From assembly GCA_018267545.1 (NCBI GenBank), contig JAFDYG010000470.1, forward strand, positions 1 through 39,626: a stretch of DNA of 39,626 bases, written 5' to 3'. Numbering within the stretch: position 1 is the stretch's first letter; the number at the start of each line of letters is the position of its first letter. Of this stretch, positions 1 to 8,556 are shown piece by piece. Source of the DNA: Bacteroidota bacterium. Lineage in GTDB: Bacteria; Bacteroidota; Bacteroidia; Chitinophagales; Chitinophagaceae. A program made the translations under genes and the position numbers. Under the pieces are notes generated by a model, which saw only the letters and a program-made list of their open reading frames with translations, was not told where the DNA came from and made no database searches.

Positions 1-2189
1 ACGAGGTCCGCACCAACCAGACGTATAATGGGCAGATCCGCACGTTTAGCTCGACCCCGGGGCCGCTCGCGGCAGCGATGAAGGATGAAATTCCGGGGGT
101 GGTAAGCACCTGCCGCACGCGGAATTACAAGGGGTTGTTTGGGATCGGCGACAAGTCCATCTACGAATCCAGCATCTACACCGACGCCTCGCTCTTCGAT
201 ATGCTTTCACTGACTTTCACACAGGGAAGCCTCCCGGCCGCCTTTAGCGATATGAATTCGATCGTGATCACGGAGAAAATGGCCCACCAATTCTTCGGCA
301 ATGACGACAACAACGTCATCGGCAAGAGCCTGAAGATGGATAATAAAAAGTCTTTCACCGTTTCGGGAGTCATCCGCGACATTCCTGAAAACTCTACGCT
401 AAAGGTGGATTGCCTCATCCCTTTCAAAGCGTTCGAGGTGGAAAACGACTGGTTGAAGTATTGGGGCGCCAACGGACTCACCACCTTTATCGAGCTGAGC
501 CCAACGGCTAATCCGGCAGTCATAGCAAAACAGCTGAGCGGGTTCATCCGGAAGAAGTCGGCAAATGAAAAGTCGGCCGTACCGGTGATGATCGCCATGA
601 AGGACTGGCGGCTGCGGAATGATTTTACCGATGGCAAACCCAGCGGCGGCCGCATCGAATACGTCCGGCTGTTTACCTATATCGCCTGTATCATTCTGCT
701 GATCGCCTGTATCAATTTTATGAACCTGGCCACGGCAAGAAGCGAGAAGAGAGCGCGCGAAGTAGGCGTTCGGAAGGTGCTGGGAGCGGAACGCTCGAAG
801 CTGATTTTCCAGTTTATCGGAGAATCCGTGCTGCTGTCGCTGTTCTCGGTCATTATCGGCGCGGTGCTTATCTCATTGTTATTGCCCGCCTTCAACCTGC
901 TCGTCAAGGAACAGCTCTCCCTCGGCCTCGACCAGCCGCTGCACATCCTATCCCTGCTGGGGATCGCGCTGGTTTGCGGATTGGTAGCGGGTAGCTATCC
1001 TGCCCTTTATCTCTCCGGTTTCAATCCGATCCAGGTGCTGAAGCGGCTGAAGACAAAGGAGGGAGGCGCAGCGCTTACCCGCAAGACGCTGGTCGTCCTT
1101 CAATTTTCAATTTCTATCTTCCTGATCGTCTCTACCGTTATCGTGTACCGGCAGGTGCAGCATATCAAGACCCGAAACCTGGGCTATAACAAGGATGGGC
1201 TCTTCGATCTCCGCAGCTCGGAGGCCTTGATCAAAAACTACGCGGCTGTCAAGGAGGATTTGATGCAAACGGGCGTCGTATCGGGAACGGGGCTTACGGA
1301 TATGGAGAACCTGTATACCAGCAACAACACGTCGAGGTATACCTGGGCGACCAAGGACCCGCAGGCCGATATTTTGATTTCGATCCGTAACATCAACCAG
1401 GACTATTTAAAGACGATGGGCATGGAGCTCATCGATGGCAGAAACTTCAAGGTGGATGCGGCGCAGGATAGCAACCAGGTCATCATTACGGAAGCCCTGG
1501 CGAAGATGATGGGCGCCGGCAGCGCGGTCGGAAAGACGATCTCGGCCGACAACGAACATTTAACGGTAGTAGGCGTCGTAAAGGACTATATCTATGGGGA
1601 TTTTTATGGCAAGCCCGACCCGGTCATTTTCTATAATTATTCGGGGAATGCGCGGTACTTCTATATCCGGGTGAAGGAGAATGCCGACATCGAAAAAGCG
1701 ACAGCAGCCATCGGGGCGGTTATGAAGCGGGACAAGCCGGGCTAGCGTTTCGATTATAGCTGGGTCGACGACAAGTTCAACGCGATCTTCACCGCAGAGA
1801 GCCTGATCGGAAAGCTTTCGGGATTGTTTGCCGTGCTGGCGATCTTTATCTCCTGTCTGGGTCTCTTCGGACTGGCTGCCTATACCGCCGAACAGCGTAC
1901 CCGCGAGATCGGCATCCGCAAGGTGCTCGGCGCCAGCGTGGCGGGGATTACGGGACTATTGTCGAAAGAGTTTCTGCGATTGGTCATTATTTCCAATATC
2001 ATTGCGCTGCCCGCAGCAGCCTGGTTTTTGAGCCGCTGGCTAACTAGCTACGCTTATCGCATCTCTATCAGCTGGTGGATGTTTGCCGCGGCGGCGCTCG
2101 TCTCGATCGTGATTGCGCTCGCGACGGTTGGGGTCCAGGCGATCAGGGCAGCGTTGACGTCTCCTGTCAAGAGTCTACGGTCGGAATAG
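1..2189 (+). pseudogene. ABC transporter permease (FtsX/MacB type), 5'-truncated by the window edge and interrupted by an in-frame TAG
   Basis: The reading frame is open from base 3 at the window edge (no start in view) to a TAG at 1743-1745. It then continues in the same frame to 2189. The first part has a MacB-like periplasmic domain, then an FtsX core (TM segments near 675-730, 830-890 and 950-1010, with the family signature REVGVRKVLGA), then a second periplasmic domain. The part after the stop holds the second FtsX core (FAVLAIFISCLGLFGLAAYT, REIGIRKVLGAS, last TM helices). Bacteroidota relatives are single chains of about 800 residues with four helices and two FtsX domains, so both parts belong to one gene. 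The stop falls in a PG-x-RFDY stretch where relatives usually carry an aromatic residue, so one base change from TAC or TAT would create it. Such proteins work with an ATPase as efflux or lipoprotein/antimicrobial exporters; no ATPase is in view. It may be a recent pseudogene, a suppressed stop or a sequencing error. Confidence 0.85.
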
Positions 2190-2528
2190 CTTTTCATTCT
2201 CCTGGTGACGCGTGGCGTCCCGCACGTTCTTTTTGACCAGATTCTTTTCAAGCGCGGCGGTGAGATCGATGCCGGTTTGGTTGGCGATACAGATGAGAAC
2301 CCAGAGTACGTCGGCAAGCTCGTCGGAGAGGTCTTTCGACTTGTCCGATTCCTTGAAAGATTGGTCGCCGTACAGGCGGCTCATGAGGCGGGCTACTTCG
2401 CCTACTTCTTCGGTAAGGATGGCCATATTGGTCAATTCGCTAAAATACCGAACCCCGGTTGTGGTGATCCAGCTATGGACCAGCTCTTGTGCTTCTTTGA
2501 TTGTGAGGGAGTTGTGAGTTTCTGGCAT
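2175..2528 (-). CDS. MazG-like nucleotide pyrophosphohydrolase
   Basis: This 117-residue protein belongs to the all-alpha NTP pyrophosphohydrolase (MazG/dUTPase-2) superfamily, which hydrolyses (d)NTPs to the monophosphate and pyrophosphate and acts as house-cleaning. The metal-binding signature is visible: EEVGEV near residue 40, followed by DELADVLW about 30 residues later, giving the ExxE...ExxD pattern. The length fits the small single-domain MazG-like proteins that form dimers or tetramers, not the long two-domain MazG. The ATG at 2526-2528 is the only sensible start. The 3' end overlaps the broken permease by 15 bases tail to tail. The actual substrate cannot be told from sequence. Confidence 0.85.
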   Translation of the reverse strand: MPETHNSLTIKEAQELVHSWITTTGVRYFSELTNMAILTEEVGEVARLMSRLYGDQSFKESDKSKDLSDELADVLWVLICIANQTGIDLTAALEKNLVKKNVRDATRHQENEKLFRP

Positions 2529-2638
2529 AGTTAAGTGAATTTAGATTAATTTTTGTTTGCCACAATATTTTCCCCCTTTCGTGGTATTGTTTTTATTGAA
2601 AATCAAGCCTATATTGGTCCTACACTAAAAAACTATCT

Positions 2639-3019
2639 ATGTTATTTGCATTCCTTATTTGGATCGTCATCATCATCGGCGGATGGAAAATGTTTGAGAA
2701 AGCCGGTCAGCCGGGCTGGGCTTTCATTATTCCAATCTATAACACCTACATTCTGTTGAAGATCGTTGGCAAACCCACATGGTGGCTGATCCTGATGTTC
2801 TTTCTGCCATTTATCTTCGGCATTTGGGCTTGCAATATGTTGTCCAAGAGCTTTGGAAAAGAGGAAGGCTTTACTGTAGGTCTCGTCCTTCTGCCATTTA
2901 TCTTCATACCGATTCTGGGCTTTGGCGACGCCAAGTACCTGGGCCCCTTCGGCGACCCGGCTGCTTTCAAGGCTGCGACTACTCCCCAGTTTGATTTCGA
3001 CAAACCTGCAACTGCATAA
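2639..3019 (+). CDS. DUF5684 family small membrane protein
   Basis: A 126-residue integral membrane protein with three predicted helices: about residues 2-17, 45-66 and 80-97. Between the first two is the conserved stretch EKAGQPGWAFIIPIYN, characteristic of DUF5684 proteins, which databases sometimes mislabel as signal peptidase I because they occur fused to it. There is no serine/lysine peptidase dyad here. The C-terminal tail (about 30 residues, GDPAAF) is soluble. Function is unknown. It is a single-gene unit, followed 20 bases later by a strong bidirectional terminator. Confidence 0.75.
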   Translation: MLFAFLIWIVIIIGGWKMFEKAGQPGWAFIIPIYNTYILLKIVGKPTWWLILMFFLPFIFGIWACNMLSKSFGKEEGFTVGLVLLPFIFIPILGFGDAKYLGPFGDPAAFKAATTPQFDFDKPATA

Positions 3020-3038
3020 GAATATTTGTTTTAGACAC

Positions 3039-3069
3039 AAAAGCCCCGGCTCATGAGCCGGGGCTTTTT
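3039..3069. terminator. Bidirectional intrinsic terminator
   Basis: A perfect inverted repeat with GCCCCGGCTC and GAGCCGGGGC arms around a central AT, flanked by AAAA on the left and TTTTT on the right. It works as an intrinsic terminator on both strands. It lies exactly between two convergent genes, the DUF5684 protein ending at 3019 and the PhzF-like gene ending at 3072. Confidence 0.9.
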
Positions 3070-3071
3070 AT

Positions 3072-3878
3072 TTAGAGTAGTATCTCGCCTTTTAGAAAAG
3101 TTTTTGCATAGCCGCTCATCAGGACGCGGTCGCCCTGCAATTCGCAGTCGAGCTCGCCCCGGCGCGCGGAGACCTGCACCGCAGAGAGACGGTTCTTACC
3201 CAGACGCTTCGCCCAGTAGGGAACGGTCATGGTGTGGGCCGAACCCGTGACGGGGTCTTCGTCGATTCCTGACTGCGGAAAAAAGCAGCGCGACACAAAG
3301 TCGGACCCATCGCCGGGAGCCGTTACGACAACGCCGCGGCCGGGCGCGCCGGCGAGCTTTCTAAAGTCGGGGGTGAGAGCTTTGACCTGCGCTTCGTTCT
3401 GTAATACCACCATATAATCGAAGGGCCCTTTAAAGAGGTCCTGGGCAGGAATGCCCAGACCTTCGAAGATGAGGGGAAGCGGTTCGACAGGTTCCGGGGC
3501 GCCAGCGGGGAAATTCAAGGTGAGGGTGCGGGAGCCCCCTGAGCCATTGCCGGGAGCCGCACCCTTCGTAACTTCCAGAATACCGCTTTTTAGAGAATAA
3601 AAGCGGATGACGTCCTTTTTATAACCAAGCTGCTCGTAAAGCACATGTGCAGCGGCAAGCGTAGCGTGGCCGCATAGCGCCACCTCCACCGTCGGGGTAA
3701 ACCAGCGGATGAGAAAACCATCCCCCTGCGGGACAAAGTAAGCCGTTTCGGCAAGATTGTTTTCCATAGCGATCTGCTGCATAAGATCTTCCGGCAGCCA
3801 TTCCTGCAGGGGGACAATGGCGGCGGGGTTGCCGTGGAAAAGCTCATGGGTAAAGGCGTCTACCTGATAAATTTGCAT
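3072..3878 (-). CDS. PhzF-family isomerase/epimerase
   Basis: A 268-residue protein of the PhzF (diaminopimelate-epimerase fold) family. It begins with the typical IYQVDAFT and F-x-GNPAA motif. It carries the catalytic-glutamate motif NLAETAYFV near residue 45 and the C-terminal DEDPVTGSAH motif. PhzF itself isomerises dihydro-hydroxyanthranilate in phenazine synthesis, but no phenazine genes are here, so this is one of the many PhzF-like proteins of unknown substrate. The start at 3878 was chosen because the family N-terminus begins there; a longer frame to 3965 adds 29 residues with no family match. It diverges from the response regulator at 4016, with a shared 137-base gap. Confidence 0.9.
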   Translation of the reverse strand: MQIYQVDAFTHELFHGNPAAIVPLQEWLPEDLMQQIAMENNLAETAYFVPQGDGFLIRWFTPTVEVALCGHATLAAAHVLYEQLGYKKDVIRFYSLKSGILEVTKGAAPGNGSGGSRTLTLNFPAGAPEPVEPLPLIFEGLGIPAQDLFKGPFDYMVVLQNEAQVKALTPDFRKLAGAPGRGVVVTAPGDGSDFVSRCFFPQSGIDEDPVTGSAHTMTVPYWAKRLGKNRLSAVQVSARRGELDCELQGDRVLMSGYAKTFLKGEILL

Positions 3879-4015
3879 ATAGAGAGATTGAGAGGACGAA
3901 GGTAAGCCGACCACGCAAGCGGTTTCAGTATCAGAATCGGGTTTTTGGAGGTATATCAGTGGCAAAACCCAGAGTTCAGGATTTCTTCAGAATCCCTGCT
4001 TTATTTAGCGCCTAC

Positions 4016-4693
4016 ATGAAAATACTGATCGTTGAAGACGAAATTGACCTGGCTCAGAGCATGGCCACCTACCTAAAGGGGGAGAATTATCTGTGTGAGC
4101 TGGCCATCGACTGCCGGACGGCAATCGAGAAGATCGAGCTGTTCGACTACGACTGTATCTTGCTGGATATCTCGCTCGTGGATGGAAGCGGATTGACCGT
4201 CCTGAAGGAATTGAAGGCCAATAATAAAACGGACGGGGTCATCATCATCTCCGCCCGAAATTCCATCGACGACAAGATCGACGGACTCAATCTTGGAGCA
4301 GACGACTATTTGAGCAAGCCGTTCCACCTTCCCGAGCTCAACGCCCGTATTGCCGCGGTCATACGCCGGCGGAGGTTCGAAGGGAACAAGACACTGGTGC
4401 TGAATGAGCTGGTGATCGACCTGATCGGGAAGACGGTCATCGTGGGGAGTGAGCCGGTGGATTTGACGAGGAAGGAATACGACCTGCTGCTGTATCTCGC
4501 TTCGAATAAGAACCGGGTGATTTCAAAGAACGCGATCGCGGAGCATCTATCCGGGGAGCAGGCCATCAGCTATGATAATTTGGATTTTATCTACTCGCAT
4601 ATGAAGAATTTAAAGCGAAAGCTCAGTCAGGCTGGCTGCAACGACTATATCCGCTCGTTATATGGGATGGGATATAAGTTTGAAATACGCTAG
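4016..4693 (+). CDS. OmpR/PhoB-type response regulator, orphan
   Basis: A 225-residue DNA-binding response regulator. The receiver domain (residues 1-115) has the acidic pair E7/D8, the phospho-acceptor D51 in LLDIS, S79 and K101 in the SKPF motif. The C-terminal winged helix (about 130-225) has the OmpR-type LTRKEYDLLLYLASNKNRVIS helix and the terminal YGMGYKFE hairpin. The start at 4016 gives the usual MKILIVEDE beginning. No histidine kinase gene lies within reach on either side, so the partner is encoded elsewhere or the protein is regulated otherwise. Downstream, 59 bases of GC-rich repeat-like sequence separate it from the convergent dtd gene. Confidence 0.92.
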   Translation: MKILIVEDEIDLAQSMATYLKGENYLCELAIDCRTAIEKIELFDYDCILLDISLVDGSGLTVLKELKANNKTDGVIIISARNSIDDKIDGLNLGADDYLSKPFHLPELNARIAAVIRRRRFEGNKTLVLNELVIDLIGKTVIVGSEPVDLTRKEYDLLLYLASNKNRVISKNAIAEHLSGEQAISYDNLDFIYSHMKNLKRKLSQAGCNDYIRSLYGMGYKFEIR

Positions 4694-4700
4694 AGCTTCG

Positions 4701-4756
4701 ACCGCGCTGCTTCGCCACGCGCGCTCTCGCTCGTGACCTTCGCTTCGCTCGGTCAC
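4701..4756. repeat. GC-rich imperfect repeat with a hairpin, REP-like or terminator
   Basis: This short stretch is built from variants of GCTTCGC/GCGAAGC and contains a hairpin with arms GTGACC (4733-4738) and GGTCAC (4751-4756) around a 12-base loop. It sits between two convergent genes and runs into the stop codon of dtd. There is no T-tract, so it is not a standard intrinsic terminator. It may be a repetitive extragenic palindrome; copy number in the genome cannot be seen from this window. Confidence 0.4.
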
Positions 4757-5205
4757 TCCTTGTTTTTAGTATCAATAAGAATAGTCACGGGGCCATCATT
4801 CAGCAATTCCACTTTCATGTCCGCGCCAAATTCGCCCGTTCCGATAGGCTTACCCAAATCGGACTCCAGCTGGACAATCATCTTTTCGTATAACGGAACA
4901 GCCACATCCGGTTTACTCGCCCGGATATAGGAAGGGCGGTTGCCTTTCTTCGTAGCAGCATGAAGCGTAAACTGGCTGACGAGGATAATATCCCCGCCGG
5001 TTTCCTTCACGGAAACATTCATGACGCCGGCAGCGTCGTTGAAGATGCGCAGGTTGACGATCTTCCCGCTAAGCCATTCGATGTCTTCGGGCGTGTCGCT
5101 GTCTTCGATGCCTACCAGGACCAATAGCCCTTCGTTAATGGACGACTTCGTTTTCCCCTCTATAGTGACGGATGCGCGGGTCACGCGCTGAATCACGGCT
5201 CTCAT
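4753..5205 (-). CDS. dtd: D-aminoacyl-tRNA deacylase
   Basis: A 150-residue protein matching DTD, the homodimeric enzyme that removes D-amino acids (and glycine from tRNA-Ala) from mischarged tRNA. The start MRAVIQRVTRASV is the canonical N-terminus. The two family motifs are present: SQFTL followed by a GNRPSY stretch, and the cross-subunit NDGPVT motif near residue 135. The length is the family norm of about 145-150. The ATG at 5203-5205 lies inside the last 71 bases of the upstream YfhO-like gene in another frame, so translation is probably coupled. Confidence 0.95.
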   Translation of the reverse strand: MRAVIQRVTRASVTIEGKTKSSINEGLLVLVGIEDSDTPEDIEWLSGKIVNLRIFNDAAGVMNVSVKETGGDIILVSQFTLHAATKKGNRPSYIRASKPDVAVPLYEKMIVQLESDLGKPIGTGEFGADMKVELLNDGPVTILIDTKNKE

Positions 5206-7702
5206 TTTTCCCGTGAATATACGACGAAGGTCCATGAATACCGACAATCACCGCTCCGGCTACCATCAGCAGGAAGATGATCGAGGCCATCCATTGGAGC
5301 TGCCGGCCCAAATAATAGGACGTCGGCCTAAATATAAAACGGATGATATGACGCCCCTCAGGAATCGAAAGGCCACGCAGGGCGTAGTTGGTCCGGATGA
5401 TGGGGACTTGCTTGTCGTCTATCCAGGCGCGCCAGCCGCGTTTGTAAAAGACTTCACTAAAAACGGCAAACCGCGGACCGGCCGTTTGGGACAGGTAGAA
5501 AATCTCGTCGTTATCGTTTTTTGTAAGCTCGATAGAATCGAAGGTCGTGTCGGTAGGGTTGTAAGCAACCTGGCTGCTGTCGGCAGAGAAGACGACGGCC
5601 GTATCTTTTGGATGCAGGTGCGAGAGCGTGTTCATCACGGCGATGGGTGTCGGCTGGAACTGCACCGTACGGACGAACCAGGCCGGACCAAGGGACGACT
5701 TGTTTTCGATGATCGAATCGCCGCCGCCCGGAGCGCGTTTGATGATGTACTTGGTATTGAGCATGTCGATCACGCCAGGGCAGTTGGGAAAATTAAAGAG
5801 CTGGCGATTGATGAGGTCCTCGTATATTTTTAATTTGGCCGCATGGTATCCGCCGATCGAATGATGGAAATAGGCCGTCATCGCGCCATAAGTAAGCGCT
5901 TCGGAGATCGTGTCGCGGAGGTCGAACACCCGGAAATAAGAATGGTCATTTAAAATCTGCTGGTCGGCGTTGGTCCCCGCGAAGTTTTGCTGATAGTCCC
6001 CCTTCTCCTGGTAATTTTCGTTGCTCAGGTATTTCAGGTCGAGGCTCATGATGTCCAGAAAGGCAAGCACGCCGACGACGGCCACCAGGACCACCGGCTT
6101 CAGCCGTTTACGGATATAAAAGGCAATCAGGGCTGCGGCCGCCAGGACTAGTACGAGGCTGCGGAGCAGGCTGAGGCCGAAAAGCAGCTGACGGTCCGAG
6201 CGAAGCGCCTGGATAAAAGTCTGCATCTGGCCCACCGCCTCCGTACCCATCGCAGCGGCCTTCTTTAGCATCGTCGCGTCCCAGTTTGCAACATAATCGA
6301 AACGGAAGTACAAAAAAGCAAGCACCGCGAATACCCCGGCCACGGTCAGCATCCCCCGTTTGTAGGAATGCCAGAGCGCGGTGCGGTCTTCCGCCATGGC
6401 GATCTTTTGCAGCGTCATCGACGCGATCATGCAAAGCAGAAAGGTCGGCACGACGAGGATCATGCTGGGCGCCCGGAACTTGTTGTACATCGGGAGCCAT
6501 TTCAGCAGGAGGCTGTTAAACGCCTGGAAGTGTCCGCCCCAGCTCATGACGATGGTCAGCGTCATGACTCCGAGAATCCACCATTTATGTTTACCGTCGA
6601 GAATAAAGAAACCGAGCAGGGCCAGCAGGACGATGATCGCGCCAACGTAAGGGGGACCGGACAGGAGGTCTCCTACCCCACCCCAGTAATACCGGGGTCC
6701 GTCTTCCCCAACCTGCCCCGCCAGCTCGGGAGGCATCTTCTGCAGGAGCTGGGCGGCCTTGGAACGTTCGGGCGACAGAACAGGAATGTCGGTGCTGCCG
6801 CCGTATATATCAGGGACCAGCATGACAAAGGGTTCCAGCTTATAGAAGCTGAAGTCGAAGGCCGTCGCTTCGGACAGTCCGTTATGGGTATAGCTGCTAT
6901 TGGTATCCGCCAGCTCGCTGCCGCCGCGGACGGTTTCCTTTGAAGAATCGTAGGTAGTCAGGAGCACTATGGCGTTACAAAGGACGCCGATCAGGGCCGC
7001 ACCCATCGTCATGGCAAGCGTCTGGAGCAGCAGGCGGCTGTGTCCGGTGCGGACCCAGCGAATGGCATAGCTCAGGAGCAGGCCGCCCGCGATAATCATC
7101 GTGTAGTACACGATCTGCATGTGGTTGGTCTGGATAATCAGGGAGGTGAACAAAGCCGTTAGGACCATGCCCAGCCAGTATTTCTTTTCGCAGATGAGGA
7201 TCAGCGAGGCGATGATCGCGGGCATCAGCGCGATGGCTTGCATCTTCGTATCGTGACCGACGGAGACGATCACGGGATTATAGGTCGCATACGCATAGGC
7301 CAGTGCGCCGATAATGCCGATCCAGGGCCGGAGCCGTAGCGACATGGCCAGGAAATAGAAACATATACAGGCGAGGAAGAAGAAGCTGGCCGGTTTTATC
7401 AGGTACAGGGTCAGCAGGCCATAGAAGAAGCCGGGGATGCTGATCGACTGGAGGTCCATCGCAATCTGGTAGGCGGGCATGCCGCTGAACATGCTATTGG
7501 TCCAGAGAGGAAAGTGGCCGTGGGTTTCTTTGTATTTAAAGGAATTGTGGGACATGCCCTGCCATTGCAGGACGTCTTCCTGGTATAATACCTTGTTGTC
7601 GAATGCCGGCTTGCAATAGAGAATCGCCACCGCCAGGAACACGAGAATGGCGATGAGATGGGGAACCGATCTCTTTAAAAAAGTCCTTATTTTATCTTTC
7701 AT
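5135..7702 (-). CDS. YfhO-family multi-spanning membrane protein
   Basis: A protein of about 855 residues with an N-terminal anchor helix (residues 12-32), then a large loop containing Y-x-ED-x-L-QW and P-x-W-N-x-F-G-P-type residues (FPLWTNSMFSGMPAYQ). About ten further helices follow, then a C-terminal soluble domain and a last helix near residue 810. This matches the YfhO family, a GT-C-fold group; in Gram-positives YfhO is needed for lipoteichoic-acid glycosylation. In Bacteroidota the substrate is unknown; a glycosyl-lipid role is inference. The ATG at 7700-7702 (MKDKIRTF) is preferred over a TTG three codons upstream. Relatives usually end soon after the last helix; here a 30-residue polar tail runs on over the start of dtd. 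Confidence 0.85.
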   Translation of the reverse strand: MKDKIRTFLKRSVPHLIAILVFLAVAILYCKPAFDNKVLYQEDVLQWQGMSHNSFKYKETHGHFPLWTNSMFSGMPAYQIAMDLQSISIPGFFYGLLTLYLIKPASFFFLACICFYFLAMSLRLRPWIGIIGALAYAYATYNPVIVSVGHDTKMQAIALMPAIIASLILICEKKYWLGMVLTALFTSLIIQTNHMQIVYYTMIIAGGLLLSYAIRWVRTGHSRLLLQTLAMTMGAALIGVLCNAIVLLTTYDSSKETVRGGSELADTNSSYTHNGLSEATAFDFSFYKLEPFVMLVPDIYGGSTDIPVLSPERSKAAQLLQKMPPELAGQVGEDGPRYYWGGVGDLLSGPPYVGAIIVLLALLGFFILDGKHKWWILGVMTLTIVMSWGGHFQAFNSLLLKWLPMYNKFRAPSMILVVPTFLLCMIASMTLQKIAMAEDRTALWHSYKRGMLTVAGVFAVLAFLYFRFDYVANWDATMLKKAAAMGTEAVGQMQTFIQALRSDRQLLFGLSLLRSLVLVLAAAALIAFYIRKRLKPVVLVAVVGVLAFLDIMSLDLKYLSNENYQEKGDYQQNFAGTNADQQILNDHSYFRVFDLRDTISEALTYGAMTAYFHHSIGGYHAAKLKIYEDLINRQLFNFPNCPGVIDMLNTKYIIKRAPGGGDSIIENKSSLGPAWFVRTVQFQPTPIAVMNTLSHLHPKDTAVVFSADSSQVAYNPTDTTFDSIELTKNDNDEIFYLSQTAGPRFAVFSEVFYKRGWRAWIDDKQVPIIRTNYALRGLSIPEGRHIIRFIFRPTSYYLGRQLQWMASIIFLLMVAGAVIVGIHGPSSYIHGKNESRDSARDPRIRHYRGENEVVH

Positions 7703-7774
7703 GCTGGCCAAATTCTTTTTTGCAATTCCCGGACCAGCTTTGGGTTGGATAGGAATGTTTTAATCTATCTTTAA

Positions 7775-7831
7775 CTTGCGCAGCGCGGGCGGGCGCCTGC
7801 CGGCGGCACGTGCAGCCGCCTGCGCGACAAG
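7775..7831 (+). promoter_or_regulatory. GC-rich structured leader before arfB
   Basis: The untranslated stretch just before arfB can fold. The outer arms are CTTGCGCAG (7775-7783) and CTGCG plus CAAG (7820-7831, with a 3-base bulge). A competing inner hairpin has arms GGCGGC (7802-7807) and GCCGCC (7815-7820). It ends six bases before the ATG. A weak promoter-like pair lies upstream (TTG at 7745-7747 and TATCTTTA at 7766-7773, 18 bases apart). A role in controlling ArfB synthesis is a guess. Confidence 0.35.
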
Positions 7832-7836
7832 ATACT

Positions 7837-8241
7837 ATGAACATCGACATAACGAAAGAAATAATTTTCCGGACTGCCCGAAGCGGCGGAAAGGGCGGGC
7901 AGAACGTCAACAAGGTGGAGACGATGGTGGAAGGCTATTTTTCCATCCGGGATTCCGCCGTGCTGACGGCGGAGCAGAAAAGTATCCTGGAGATAAAACT
8001 ATCTTCGAAGATCAACAGCGACGGCATGCTCCAGGTAAAATCCCAGGTGCACCGGACCCAGCTGGGAAATAAGGAGGAAGTGATTAAGAAAATGCACGCC
8101 TTGCTGCAACAAGGCTTAAAAAAGGAGAAACCACGAAAGAAAACAAAGCCATCGGCCGCCGTTAAGGCCAAAAGGCTGGATAATAAAAAACGCCAAAGCC
8201 AGACAAAAGAGGGCCGCCGGAAAATCCGGGGCATAGACTAA
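7837..8241 (+). CDS. arfB: Alternative ribosome-rescue factor / peptidyl-tRNA hydrolase ArfB (YaeJ)
   Basis: A 134-residue single-domain release-factor homologue. The catalytic loop SGGKGGQNVNKV near residues 16-28 contains the GGQ motif that hydrolyses peptidyl-tRNA on stalled ribosomes without a stop codon. The C-terminal 35 residues are strongly basic (KKEKPRKKTKP, KKRQSQTKEGRRKIRG); in E. coli ArfB this tail enters the empty mRNA channel. The length agrees with ArfB and rules out RF1/RF2. The start at 7837 (MNIDITKEI) fits the family; a frame extending nine codons upstream falls in the structured leader. It is a single-gene unit. Confidence 0.93.
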   Translation: MNIDITKEIIFRTARSGGKGGQNVNKVETMVEGYFSIRDSAVLTAEQKSILEIKLSSKINSDGMLQVKSQVHRTQLGNKEEVIKKMHALLQQGLKKEKPRKKTKPSAAVKAKRLDNKKRQSQTKEGRRKIRGID

Positions 8242-8279
8242 CAGCAGACCGACCCCGCCTTTCGGCCGGTGATCTGCTG
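8242..8279 (+). terminator. Hairpin after arfB, possible terminator
   Basis: Arms CAGCAGA (8242-8248) and TCTGCTG (8273-8279), with further pairing inside (CCGACC with GGCCGG-type pairs), begin at the arfB stop codon. No T-tract follows, so termination would be weak or factor-dependent. Confidence 0.45.
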
Positions 8280-8556
8280 GATAACCTCACAAAAATGTTT
8301 AATGGATAATAGTATCTGACCGGAGACGGGATTGGGGATTAGGGGGTTGCAAATTATTTCTTCGACATCCCGGTCCGAGTTAAAGGGTGCAAACAAAACA
8401 AAGGTCTCTTTCTCAAAGCAGACGGCCTAGAGCAGTACTACTGGAAACAATGCGTATTTATACCTATTTTATTCAGGAATTTATACCTGCTATTCTTTAT
8501 GCAGGGAAGTAGTATTTTGGCGGCCAATCAGAATCACTAAATCTTAAACAATTCTT
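8280..8556. other. Non-coding stretch before the lipoprotein gene
   Basis: About 280 bases without a credible gene. The right half is AT-rich and includes an imperfect tandem repeat: ATTTATACCT at 8456-8465 and again at 8479-8488, each followed by a CTATT...CAGG segment. This is a plausible place for the promoter and regulatory sites of the lipoprotein/kinase module, but no clear -33/-7 pair was found. No tRNA-like or riboswitch-like fold was recognised. Confidence 0.4.

Noticed and set aside
3879-3965. N-terminal extension of the PhzF-like protein
   Set aside because: The 29 extra residues have no family match, and the usual family start lies at 3878.
8280-8556. Possible riboswitch or tRNA in the long gap before the lipoprotein gene
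   Set aside because: No cloverleaf, T-loop or known riboswitch core was found; only an imperfect AT-rich tandem repeat.
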